A stretch of 64,000 nucleotides of DNA from JAHDFB01 sp965658745. Its GTDB lineage: Bacteria; Bacteroidota; Bacteroidia; Chitinophagales; Saprospiraceae. The first letter of the stretch is position 1; the number at the start of each line of letters is the position of its first letter. The notes below the pieces were generated by a model. That model saw only the letters and a list, made by a program, of their open reading frames with translations. It ran no database searches and was not told the DNA's origin. Made by a program: the position numbers and the translations under genes. The DNA lies in NCBI GenBank assembly GCA_965658745.1, contig CBFHTK010000002.1:1-64000 (forward strand), in the 5' to 3' direction. Below, one piece after another: positions 25,793 to 35,152 of this stretch.

Positions 25793-25961
25793 TATCTTTG
25801 CACTAGTTATAAACACTTCAAAAAGTGTAAGTAACAAGTATTTTGCATTGAGTACCGGGCAAAAAAAATGGTTTCACAGCAAGCAAAACCATTTCTCTAA
25901 ACGTGCAAATTAAACAAGTTATTTAACTTATCTCTAAATGATAGTTATATTACTTAATAAT
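25793..25961 (+). promoter_or_regulatory. Promoter and structured leader of the NlpC/P60 gene
   Basis: TATCTTTG at 25793-25800 predicts transcription from about 25806. The leader of about 155 nt can form two hairpins: ACACTT-CAAA-AAGTGT (25813-25828) and AAATGGTTT with AAACCATTT (25866-25874 with 25886-25894, 9 bp). The second hairpin has no T run on the plus strand, but eight A precede it. Confidence 0.4.
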
Positions 25962-26624
25962 ATGAACGATATCTCGACTAAAACGCTGCTTCAACTGTTT
26001 TTTTTGTGCATGATTTTCTTGAGTTCTTGTGGGAGCCCCTATGGATCTTATAAAATGAGAGGTAAATCTTCTCAGGATTACACAAAAAATAGGTCTCATA
26101 AATCTCCTTCTAGATCATATAGCTCAGTTGCCAAAGTACCTAGAAAGCAGAATAAGGGAATTTCAGGTAACGTATCAAGGACAAAGACTGAACATACCTA
26201 TGCATCTATGTCAAATGCCGAAATTTCAGCAAGGAAATCACTTGTAACATATGCAAATTCACTACAAGGTACCCCTTATATATATGGAGGCAAAAAGAGA
26301 TCTGGTTTCGATTGCTCAGGGTTTGTAAGTCATGTTTATTCCAATCAAGGATTAGTTGTTGAAGGAAATAGTAATTATCAAGCAACATTGGGTAAGAAAA
26401 TACCAGTCAGGAATGCCAAAGTGGGAGATCTAATTTTCTTTGGAAAAGGAAAAAGAATTTCTCATGTTGCTCTAGTAGCAAAGAAAACTAGAAATCAATT
26501 AGTGGTTATCCATTGCACCTCAAGCAGAGGAGTTGTTCAACAGGATATTCAAAATTCTAAGTATTGGCAACCTAAGATTTTATTTGCACGTGATGTAGTT
26601 AGCGAAATGTCTTTGGCAGATTAA
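25962..26624 (+). CDS. NlpC/P60 family lipoprotein (cell-wall peptidase)
   Basis: Probable peptidoglycan endopeptidase of the C40 family cutting stem peptides in the periplasm. From the chosen start (MNDISTKTLLQLFF) it has a lipoprotein signal ending LSSCGS, then a basic Ser/Lys-rich linker, and a catalytic domain with the nucleophile in FDCSGFVSHVY, the histidine in RISHVALVAKK and the third residue in VIHCTSS. An earlier in-frame start at 25938 adds eight residues and weakens the signal. About 220 residues in all. It converges on prfC with only 26 bp between the stops. Confidence 0.88.
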   Translation: MNDISTKTLLQLFFLCMIFLSSCGSPYGSYKMRGKSSQDYTKNRSHKSPSRSYSSVAKVPRKQNKGISGNVSRTKTEHTYASMSNAEISARKSLVTYANSLQGTPYIYGGKKRSGFDCSGFVSHVYSNQGLVVEGNSNYQATLGKKIPVRNAKVGDLIFFGKGKRISHVALVAKKTRNQLVVIHCTSSRGVVQQDIQNSKYWQPKILFARDVVSEMSLAD

Positions 26625-26650
26625 CCTCGATCGGACGGGAAAAAATATTC

Positions 26651-28234
26651 CTAGTAGTCGCTTTGAAAGTGAAATTCAATTTCCGGATGGTTTTCTTGGA
26701 CAGTCTTTAGACCCCAACCCGATTCAGCAAGGTATACATAATTCCCATCCTTGTCCTTAGCAATATCTTTGTGTCTACGTCTTAAGAATGCATCGAGTTC
26801 TTTATCATCTTTCCAACTTATCCAGCACGCTTTATACAAATTCATTGGTTCGTAACTACACTTAGCACTATATTCATTCAATAATCTATATTGAATAACT
26901 TCAAATTGAAGAGCTCCCACTGTACCAATAATTTTTCTTCCATTATCTTGTCTTGTAAATAGCTGTGCTACACCTTCATCCATCAATTGATCCAATCCTT
27001 TAGCCAGCTGTTTAGCCTTCATTGGATCAGCATTGTCGACATATCTAAATTGTTCAGGTGAAAAGCTAGGAATCCCTTTGAAATGAAGTATCTCACCTTC
27101 AGTAAGTGTATCGCCGATCTTGAAATTACCAGAATCGTACAGACCTACAATATCTCCAGGGTAAGCCTCGTCAACGATCTCCTTCTTACTTGCCATAAAA
27201 GCAGTAGGATTGGAAAACTTCATTTTCTTTTCTTGTCGAACATGGTAATAATTAGTATTTCTTTTGAATTCTCCACTACAAATTCGCAAAAATGCTATAC
27301 GATCGCGATGTTTAGGATCCATATTAGCGTGGATCTTAAATACAAATCCTGTGAATTTATCTTCAGTAGGAAAGACCTCTCGTTCTTCTGTTAAGCGAGA
27401 CAATGGACTTGGTGCTATTTCCACAAAGCAATCAAGCATTTCTTTGACACCAAAATTATTTACTGCGGAACCAAAGAAAACTGGAGATTCCTCACCAGAC
27501 TGATAGCTTTCCGGGTTAAAGTCTGGATATACTTCGGTTAGAATCTCAACATCGTCTCTAAGCTCATCAGCAGCCTTCTTTCCAACCAACTCGTCAAGAA
27601 GTTCATCATTTAGATCTTCAATACTTGTCACTTCGTCTTCACCTTGTTTACTATGAGGGCGAAACAAATTCAACTTCTTTTCATACAAGTTATAAACACC
27701 TTGAAAGGTTGCTCCCATGCCCACAGGCCAGCTAAGTGGCACGACTTTTAACTTTAGTTTTTCTTCTACCTCATCTAGCAAATCAAACGCGTCTCTTCCT
27801 TCTCGGTCAAGTTTATTGATAAAAACGATCATTGGCGCTTTTCGCATTCTGCACACACCGACTAGATTTTCAGTTTGCATCTCCACACCCTTCGCTACGT
27901 CAATTACAACGATTGCACTGTCAACTGCAGTTAAAGTCCTATAAGTATCTTCTGCAAAATCCTTGTGACCAGGAGTGTCTAGAATGTTAATTTGCTTGTC
28001 GCGATATTCAAAAGCCATAACAGAAGTAGCAACGGAGATTCCTCTCTGTTTCTCGATTTCCATAAAGTCAGAAGTAGCGTGCTTTTTAATCTTGTTCGAT
28101 TTCACGGCACCAGCTTCTTGAATCGCACCTCCGAAAAGTAGTAGTTTCTCAGTCAAGGTAGTCTTTCCTGCATCTGGGTGAGATACAATACCGAAAGTTT
28201 TACGCTTGTTGATTTCTTCAATAAGTTTGGACAT
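26651..28234 (-). CDS. prfC: Peptide chain release factor 3
   Basis: Translational GTPase that recycles RF1 and RF2 after termination. The 527 residues have all G motifs: SHPDAGKTTLTEKLL (G1), EKQRGISVATSVM (G2), LDTPGHKDFAEDTYRTL (G3) and NKLDREGRD (G4), then the EF-Tu-like domain II and the RF3-specific C-terminal domain (ALQFEVIQYRLLNEYSAK). RF3 shares its GTPase layout with EF-G but the RGISV and FAEDTYRTL forms are RF3-type. It is a single gene with a gap of about 245 bp to the divergent MATE gene. Confidence 0.97.
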   Translation of the reverse strand: MSKLIEEINKRKTFGIVSHPDAGKTTLTEKLLLFGGAIQEAGAVKSNKIKKHATSDFMEIEKQRGISVATSVMAFEYRDKQINILDTPGHKDFAEDTYRTLTAVDSAIVVIDVAKGVEMQTENLVGVCRMRKAPMIVFINKLDREGRDAFDLLDEVEEKLKLKVVPLSWPVGMGATFQGVYNLYEKKLNLFRPHSKQGEDEVTSIEDLNDELLDELVGKKAADELRDDVEILTEVYPDFNPESYQSGEESPVFFGSAVNNFGVKEMLDCFVEIAPSPLSRLTEEREVFPTEDKFTGFVFKIHANMDPKHRDRIAFLRICSGEFKRNTNYYHVRQEKKMKFSNPTAFMASKKEIVDEAYPGDIVGLYDSGNFKIGDTLTEGEILHFKGIPSFSPEQFRYVDNADPMKAKQLAKGLDQLMDEGVAQLFTRQDNGRKIIGTVGALQFEVIQYRLLNEYSAKCSYEPMNLYKACWISWKDDKELDAFLRRRHKDIAKDKDGNYVYLAESGWGLKTVQENHPEIEFHFQSDY

Positions 28235-28478
28235 AGTAATTTAATTGACCGCAAAGATAAGCTATTGTAACGCTTAGGCGGAATGGACTAAACAAGAATT
28301 TTCCCATTGGTCTTTTACACAAGAAGAGGCTTAATAAAGATATTAGAACAAAAAGCTATGATTTGGAGTTAACTGTTGGGTCTATTCGAGACCGTGTTTA
28401 ATCATATTAAGTCAATTAAGAATCTCGCAATCTCGCAGTAAATCTGATGATTTTGGCACAAAGCCTCTAGGAGGACTT

Positions 28479-29771
28479 TTGGCCCAGCAGGCAATCCCAG
28501 CTTCGATAGGTATACTCATCATGTCTTTGTACACAATCGTTGATACTATTTACGTAGGAAGGTATGTTGGAGCAAACGGTATCGCTGCAATAACAGTGGT
28601 AATGCCTATTAGTTTCCTTATTGGTTCATTAGGGATGTCAGTTGGAGTTGGAGGGGCATCGTTGATAAGTCGTTCTTTGGGAGAGGGTAACAAAGACAAG
28701 GCATTCAGAACCTTTGGAAATATGATTCTGATGACAGTTAGTTTGGCACTTTCTATAGTGGCACTCGGCTTCATTTTTTCTGATCAGGTGCTAAATTTAT
28801 TTGGTGGAAAGGGTGAAATTCTTGAACCAGCTAAGGATTATTTCACAATATTACTTCTAGGAGTTCCTTTTCTTGCATGGGCAATGATGTCTAATAATGT
28901 GATTCGAGCTGAAGGCTACCCAAGAATGGCCATGCTGACTTTGCTCATTCCTGCCTTAGCCAATATAATTCTGGATCCTATTTTTATTATTTATTTCGAG
29001 ATGGGAATGAAGGGAGCTGCATGGGCGACAACATTGGCTTATGTTTTCAGTGCGATTTATACTGTGTTTTTCTTTAAAAGTGACAAATCTGAAATGCAGA
29101 TTAGTCCCAAATCAATCGTAGTAGATCGACAGATTATTAAAGAAATAACTTCAGTGGGATCTGTCACGTTAGCTAGGCAAGGGACAATTAGTCTTTTATC
29201 CATAGTTCTCAATAATTCGTTGTTTGCGTATGGTGGAGAAATAGCTGTTTCAGTTTATGGATTGATAAATCGAGTGATGCTATTTCTCAACTTTCCCGTA
29301 TTAGGTGTGACACAAGGTTTTGTGCCAATCGTAGGATATAATTATGGTGCTAAGTTACGAGAAAGAGTAAGTGAAATTATATCTCTAGCAATGCGGGTTG
29401 CTACTATTTTTGCATTAGTGCTTTTTACCGTAATCATGGTTTTTACACCTACAATTGCAGGGGTATTTACAGATAATGAAGTGTTAATTTTCAAAACAGT
29501 TCCAGCCATCCGAATTTCATTTATTGCGACTCCATTGATTGCTATTAACTTGATAGGAAGTGCATTCTTTCAAGCGACAGGGCAGGCTATGAAAGCCCTT
29601 TTGTTGGCGCTTTCAAAGCAAGGATTCTTTTTGATCCCTTTAATTCTTATTATGCCTCGAATCTTTGGACTAGATGGAATATGGATGTCATTTCCTATTG
29701 CTGATGCTGGAGCGGCACTTGTAACTTATATAGTGCTTCGTAGGGAAAGGAAGCTAACTGGTTTTGCTTAG
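28479..29771 (+). CDS. MATE family efflux transporter
   Basis: Cation-coupled multidrug exporter of the inner membrane, about 430 residues and 12 helices, with ASIGILIMSLYTIVDTIYVGRYVG at the start in two pieces typical of the first helix and the second half repeating the fold (GSVTLARQGTISLL, NRVMLFLNFPVLG). The only canonical start is TTG at 28479, but in-frame codons just upstream (from 28443) read SDDFGTKPLGGLL, which looks like the family N terminus. No ATG, GTG, TTG or CTG precedes them before the stop at 28359, so the true start is unclear. AGGAGG lies 5 bp before the TTG. Confidence 0.9.
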   Translation: MAQQAIPASIGILIMSLYTIVDTIYVGRYVGANGIAAITVVMPISFLIGSLGMSVGVGGASLISRSLGEGNKDKAFRTFGNMILMTVSLALSIVALGFIFSDQVLNLFGGKGEILEPAKDYFTILLLGVPFLAWAMMSNNVIRAEGYPRMAMLTLLIPALANIILDPIFIIYFEMGMKGAAWATTLAYVFSAIYTVFFFKSDKSEMQISPKSIVVDRQIIKEITSVGSVTLARQGTISLLSIVLNNSLFAYGGEIAVSVYGLINRVMLFLNFPVLGVTQGFVPIVGYNYGAKLRERVSEIISLAMRVATIFALVLFTVIMVFTPTIAGVFTDNEVLIFKTVPAIRISFIATPLIAINLIGSAFFQATGQAMKALLLALSKQGFFLIPLILIMPRIFGLDGIWMSFPIADAGAALVTYIVLRRERKLTGFA

Positions 29772-29886
29772 TTTATTTAACTTTTGGGTGTAAACCACAA
29801 AATTATTATCAGACTCAAGCATTCGGTGGAAAAATTCTATCCAGTCAAGAAGATTGATCTTAGACAATAAACACTTCCATTTTTCT

Positions 29887-29898
29887 GGGCTTAGGCCC
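29887..29898. repeat. GGGC-N4-GCCC palindrome between convergent genes
   Basis: GGGCTTAGGCCC followed by AAAA, in the gap between the MATE and PorU2 stop codons. Confidence 0.6.
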
Positions 29899-29935
29899 AA
29901 AAGTACATTCGAATTAAGGAATCGTTGATGAGTTA

Positions 29936-32900
29936 CTATCTTAAGATAACCAACTTACCGATATTATTTTTGAAGAACTGGTTAGTATTTGTATCGTACT
30001 TACCATATAGTTCACCGGATTGACTTCGTGTAATAACTTGGTACAGATAGACACCGTTAGCGAGTTTACTTCCAAATTCATCAGTGCCGTCCCACTTATA
30101 TTGACTTCGATTAACACCAATGTGTAATGGTCCAAGTTCTAAACCGCTGATCTCTTTGACAACTTTTCCCGAAACAGTCATAATTCGTATTGAAATATCA
30201 TCAGGCATTTCATTACCTGTCAAAGTGAAAATAAATTTAGTACAATCACTAAAAGGATTTGGGTAGTTGAAAACATTAGAAATCAATTCTTCATTGATTA
30301 CTTGGAATTCTACTTCGTAATCTTGATTTCCAGAAAGATTACCCGTGATATCTCTTGATCGCACCTTTAAAGAGTACATACCGTCTTCAGTTAGAGATGG
30401 AGTGTAGGTTATTTCGCTACTATTATCATCAGCAGAAATGGCGGGTGTAAATGTAACTTCAGGATCGGAGAAAAACAACTCCTTCTGAAGACCGTTAGGA
30501 TCAACTAGAACCATTTGGTAAGTTGAGGTATCATTCAATAGTAAATACTTATTTTCATCTTTTGTAACGATACGAATGATGGGCTCAGCAGAGACAATGT
30601 CGCCGTTCATAATTCTTCTTCCGTCAAAACTAACGTCTAAAAGAGGATTACGAATATCTCCTTTAACAAAGAATTTTCGTAGCCCGAAATTGTTAAAATA
30701 AAAGCATTCCTCAGGATTCTGTAGATAATTTGCTTCAAGTGTAATAGTGTACTCTCCATTGAGATCTTCTGACGGAACTCGAAAATCAATAAACGATTGA
30801 TCTCCAGAAGGAATTGGTTCGAGGGTTTGAATTTCAGTGACTGCGTTATTGGACTGATCCGTAAGAAGCACTCGAACTTTGACTGAATCAACATCCGTCA
30901 TTCCAATATTCTTAAGAGGTATTTTCAAAACGAATGCCTCTCCTTGATCTATAGTATCTGCATTAAATAGAGCATTGGGATCGAGTATGTCAAGGGCTAA
31001 TTCAGCTTGACCGTCATAAAAGACTCGCCAAAAGCTCAGATTTGGTGAAGTGTTATTTACATTGTCATAAGTATAGTACTGAAGTCTAAGGTATGGTAAG
31101 ATAGTTGGATCAATTTGCGCTAGGTTAATCTCCTTTTCAAACACTTTGTCCAAAAGCAAAGAATCATTACCCTCCTGCGTAACACCAAAAATCCTGAGAT
31201 ATGATGAATCATGAGATTCGACGGTCGACGCTTCGTCTTTCCACACAAGCTTTCTCCATTTATTGGATGGTCCTATTTTAACCGAAGTTTCGGTACCCGT
31301 GTACCAGCGACCATAGACGAGACCACTATTGTCGGCAGTGCTATTGAGATCTTCTGCTCGACCTTCTTGCATAGGTTCTTTATCTTTTCTGTAGAAAAAG
31401 TTATAAGGTGTTACTGGATTATTTCTAAAGTGATCAATTTGTTCTGCTCCTTGCTTATTTAGCACATTGAATATATTCTTGCCATCATTCAAAATAGAAT
31501 CGGCAGCCCATTCCTCTGACTTAAAATCTAGGCCTTTATTCTGATTATGTATTGAATATAGAAATACGTGATCTCCTTTTTCTAGGATATCTTCAAGAAA
31601 ATTGACAAGATTGATCCTTGACTCTTGTTCGTTTGTTTTGAAATAGAAGGTGAAGGTGGGAAATGACTGCCCATTGTAAGAACCATAGGAACCTTCAACT
31701 TCATTCCATCTAAAATTACCTAATGAATCAAATGGCGTAATTGCGATGTATGGATCTGGAAGTTGCCAGTAGTAGGAGAAGCCAATGAAGATAGCTCCAA
31801 TGAAAAAGTTGGGAAAGTTTTCACCGTCTCGTACTCGGTTAACTACCCTAATGGCACGATAATCTAGCACATACTCTAGGTCATAATTATCTAGCGTTAA
31901 TTCATCAAAATCATTTTTCGCGTACTGATCTCTATGAGATTGGTTCCAACCTTGACTACTTGAGGGCATGTATAGGAATGAACTTGATTGCCAAACAAGA
32001 CTTGGATTCACAGAATTTGTTTCTGGACGAATTCTCCAATAGTAGACTTTACCCGGAGTAAAGGCAATCGTAGGTTTATAGCTTATGAGTCCCGTGACCT
32101 CCTCAAGTTTTACTTCCGTTTTCAAAGGAGAGTCAAATGTTTCAATGGTGTCAATTTGAACAAAGAAAGACTGTTTGTCACCTAGTGCGTTAAAAGAGCT
32201 TGAACGCAACACCACTTCTTCCTCAGTATAGATAGCAAATTCTTTCGGCGAAACAGGAACTGCGGCATTGTTAAGGATATAGAAATCAAAGTTGTTGCCT
32301 CCCATACCGTTGTGAAGACTATTATTATCCTCTGCCTGCGGGTTGGGTAATTCTTCGATTGCGTTATTATCATCAACCCTCAGTCTAATTTGATTTTTTC
32401 CAACGAGCTCATTTGTCGTCAGTGGAATTTCAATGCAGTAGGAATTTCTATTCAAAGGAGCTTCGACAAGGTATGATGTATCTATATTAATTTGCCCTGC
32501 TGGTCCAATATGTTGAATATTAACGGAAACCTCTTGTGCGATGCTTTTGCCAATATTAGCTATTTCATAGCATAACTCATATGATTCTTGAAAAGCGTTG
32601 ATGACCTCTGGTTCTACTATTACAGAAGAGAAATCAGGGATATAATCCTCAGACAAGGATGAGTGAAACTTTCCAGCTGGATCACCGTGTAAGGTAAGTT
32701 GCTGTAACAAGGTTTCCCAAGCGTATCCATTGTTATTTTCTGAAAGAGAAATGACATGCTGGACTATTTCACCGATTGATTTTCCATAGTAATCAGATCC
32801 CATAGCTTCGTAGAAGGATTTTCCAATTTGGTTTTGCTGAGGAATATAAGCCTGCGCAGAGGCTGCTAAAAACCCCAAAGCACCACGATCTTGAGCTAAG

Positions 32901-34909
32901 ACAAATTTCTGACTTAACCCTGTAGCAGAGGTATGTACATTCCCTGAATGACAACCTAATGAAATCATCAAAGGGTATTTTCCTTTATTATCGTACGCAC
33001 TGACATCTTCGAGATTCAAGTCAAAAACACCTACTGCACTATGACCAAAGAAATTGATAATCGAAACACCACTGTTAATAAGGTCTATCAGAAGTTCGGA
33101 CTGAGCAGTTTCAATAGGGTCTGATGAGGATTTATAAAAGGTAGTCACATCGGCTCCGAACTGATTGTTCTCAGCAACATTTTCCATGCCTTTTAAATAT
33201 GCTTTGATCAGCTCTTGAATCGTTGGGTCTCCACCTGAAAGGTGAAGTATTTTTTTCATCCAAAGTCGGTCTTCAATAGTGTACGGCAAGTTGCTTTGTT
33301 CCTCGTGTTCGACCATTTTATTATAGTACGCCTTCACCTCAGCTGGTGTCCTTGCAGCTATACGTCCTATAGGCACCTTAGGTGTGGTTTTGCCCCAATC
33401 GGCGACCAAAAGGTTGTCGCTTCCAGGATAACCAAAAGTAGGAACATGAAAATATGGATCATTTTCCTTTTGGACCTTTGTTCTGTAAGCATTATATTCT
33501 CTTGCCTTACCAATAATAAAGACAAATTGGAGAGAAGACCATTCTGTTTCAACCCAATTAAGGAAAGACTTTACGCTGAGAAAATGCTCATCAACTCCGT
33601 AGCCAAATTGATCATAAACCTGTTGCGCAGAAACAATAATTGGATTAAAACCTCCACCTTCATCAGATTGTCGATAATTAGCATATTCTTCTACCCAATT
33701 AAAACCAGTGCCGTCATCAAAAAGAGTTTCATCTGAAAGAATGAGGTAGTCATGATCAATTTCTTTAAAGTCCAAGAAATCTACTGATTGTAGACTAGAG
33801 ACTAATCGTATGTTTTCAAAGCTATAAACTTTAAATTCGTTTCCTTCAAGAGAAACTGGCGATATAAACTTCACAAGTTCATTTTCAACAAGCGTCTTGA
33901 TTCTGCGCTTTGTTATTTCATCGTAAACAACAGGAGAACCACCACTGATATCAAAATTGTCAAATTCAAAATATCTTTCAAAGGGACTAGACTCTTTATC
34001 AAAGTGCACGTACTGGTCTTGTTGAAACGTAAAAGTACGAGGGTAAATAATAGACATTTCTGATAGCGAAAAAAGGTCGCTATTGGAATGAGTTCCGCTA
34101 ATATTGACTGTTGTGTTACTTGTGAGGAGCGATTGATCAAATGAGAGCTGCTCCGCTACAACCTTGTTTCCTTGAAAGCTATATGTATTAAGTGTAGTAT
34201 TTCCAATTTTGATATCAATGACATGCGTTGGTAAATTTGTGCCAAAACGGAATTTAAGTTGTGGGTTAGGACCTTCGGGATACAAATTTGTGGGTGCAAA
34301 CTTAATGTTTTCACTTTTACGAAAACTTAATCCAAAGCCCTCTATAGTTTGACCCTGTGAATATCTGACATCTGCTGTTTGTTTTTTATTAAAAGTTGAA
34401 TTGTAGATATTTTCTTCTTTGTTCAGATAGTATTTCTCTACTTCCGGCAAATTTCCAGAAAGCTCTGTTTCAAAGGATGAATAACGAAGGTGATTTTTGT
34501 TTGAATAGGAGAGGAAATAAGAGGCGCTATCGGTGATGATCGAATATTCAGGATTCAATTGATCGTTTTCGTCTTCCCAAAAGAATCTGTCAATCTCATT
34601 TCTATTCTTTGTACCGTAGAATTCAATGAAGTCTTCATTACCCATAGATCCCTGGCTACTTGTGTAAATATGCACTTCTTGTCCGTTACGATACATCTCA
34701 AACTCATTCATTTCAACCGAATTCACAGGAAAGCCAGCGGCTTCTAATTCTGATTTCGTGATTCGATACACTCCATCTTCTGGAATCTTGAACTTGTAAT
34801 ACTTTTGGGAAAAGTCAATCCACTCGTTTCCGTACTTGACTGTACTACCATCAGTGTACTGTGCCACTGCTGAAGATAGGCAGAACATAAAGTAGAAAAT
34901 AGAAAACAA
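29936..34909 (-). CDS. C25-family cysteine peptidase, PorU2-like, with T9SS C-terminal domain
   Basis: A 1657-residue exported protein. A signal-like start (SIFYFMFCLSSAVAQ) is followed by beta domains, a gingipain-type C25 peptidase domain (about 400-780) with the His in NFFGHSAVGVF and the Cys in SLGCHSGNVH, long Ig-like repeats, and a FlgD-like sorting domain (NYPNPFSDCTKF, KWDGTDEFGSKLANGVYLYQV) ending KLVILR. This is the architecture of the second PorU-type protein known from many Bacteroidota, whose role is not settled. The gene at 61538 is the real PorU. The annotated TTG start leaves a poor signal; in-frame codons upstream read TKNFLF, so initiation may be at a rarer codon upstream. 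Confidence 0.85.
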   Translation of the reverse strand: MFSIFYFMFCLSSAVAQYTDGSTVKYGNEWIDFSQKYYKFKIPEDGVYRITKSELEAAGFPVNSVEMNEFEMYRNGQEVHIYTSSQGSMGNEDFIEFYGTKNRNEIDRFFWEDENDQLNPEYSIITDSASYFLSYSNKNHLRYSSFETELSGNLPEVEKYYLNKEENIYNSTFNKKQTADVRYSQGQTIEGFGLSFRKSENIKFAPTNLYPEGPNPQLKFRFGTNLPTHVIDIKIGNTTLNTYSFQGNKVVAEQLSFDQSLLTSNTTVNISGTHSNSDLFSLSEMSIIYPRTFTFQQDQYVHFDKESSPFERYFEFDNFDISGGSPVVYDEITKRRIKTLVENELVKFISPVSLEGNEFKVYSFENIRLVSSLQSVDFLDFKEIDHDYLILSDETLFDDGTGFNWVEEYANYRQSDEGGGFNPIIVSAQQVYDQFGYGVDEHFLSVKSFLNWVETEWSSLQFVFIIGKAREYNAYRTKVQKENDPYFHVPTFGYPGSDNLLVADWGKTTPKVPIGRIAARTPAEVKAYYNKMVEHEEQSNLPYTIEDRLWMKKILHLSGGDPTIQELIKAYLKGMENVAENNQFGADVTTFYKSSSDPIETAQSELLIDLINSGVSIINFFGHSAVGVFDLNLEDVSAYDNKGKYPLMISLGCHSGNVHTSATGLSQKFVLAQDRGALGFLAASAQAYIPQQNQIGKSFYEAMGSDYYGKSIGEIVQHVISLSENNNGYAWETLLQQLTLHGDPAGKFHSSLSEDYIPDFSSVIVEPEVINAFQESYELCYEIANIGKSIAQEVSVNIQHIGPAGQINIDTSYLVEAPLNRNSYCIEIPLTTNELVGKNQIRLRVDDNNAIEELPNPQAEDNNSLHNGMGGNNFDFYILNNAAVPVSPKEFAIYTEEEVVLRSSSFNALGDKQSFFVQIDTIETFDSPLKTEVKLEEVTGLISYKPTIAFTPGKVYYWRIRPETNSVNPSLVWQSSSFLYMPSSSQGWNQSHRDQYAKNDFDELTLDNYDLEYVLDYRAIRVVNRVRDGENFPNFFIGAIFIGFSYYWQLPDPYIAITPFDSLGNFRWNEVEGSYGSYNGQSFPTFTFYFKTNEQESRINLVNFLEDILEKGDHVFLYSIHNQNKGLDFKSEEWAADSILNDGKNIFNVLNKQGAEQIDHFRNNPVTPYNFFYRKDKEPMQEGRAEDLNSTADNSGLVYGRWYTGTETSVKIGPSNKWRKLVWKDEASTVESHDSSYLRIFGVTQEGNDSLLLDKVFEKEINLAQIDPTILPYLRLQYYTYDNVNNTSPNLSFWRVFYDGQAELALDILDPNALFNADTIDQGEAFVLKIPLKNIGMTDVDSVKVRVLLTDQSNNAVTEIQTLEPIPSGDQSFIDFRVPSEDLNGEYTITLEANYLQNPEECFYFNNFGLRKFFVKGDIRNPLLDVSFDGRRIMNGDIVSAEPIIRIVTKDENKYLLLNDTSTYQMVLVDPNGLQKELFFSDPEVTFTPAISADDNSSEITYTPSLTEDGMYSLKVRSRDITGNLSGNQDYEVEFQVINEELISNVFNYPNPFSDCTKFIFTLTGNEMPDDISIRIMTVSGKVVKEISGLELGPLHIGVNRSQYKWDGTDEFGSKLANGVYLYQVITRSQSGELYGKYDTNTNQFFKNNIGKLVILR

Positions 34910-35152
34910 GAAGTTTTTCGTTGCGATGGTATTTTTATTTTTTTTTTGACAAATTCGATTTTACCTCTTTCAGAGTTTTGAGCTGTCGTAAAAATTCATT
35001 GCGATTTTACAAATTAACACAAACTAGAGCATATTTCTATGATTTTCAAACCTTAACATGACGAACGTAAACGTTTTGTCACAGACATATAGTTTATCAA
35101 TCTTTTTATCTTTAGCCGATCATAAACTCAATAGGCTAACCATTTGGCATTC

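Noticed and set aside
33242..33736. 164-codon frame antisense to the PorU2-like gene
   Set aside because: It is a shadow in a gene whose protein is clearly supported; the translated sequence shows no domain or signal.
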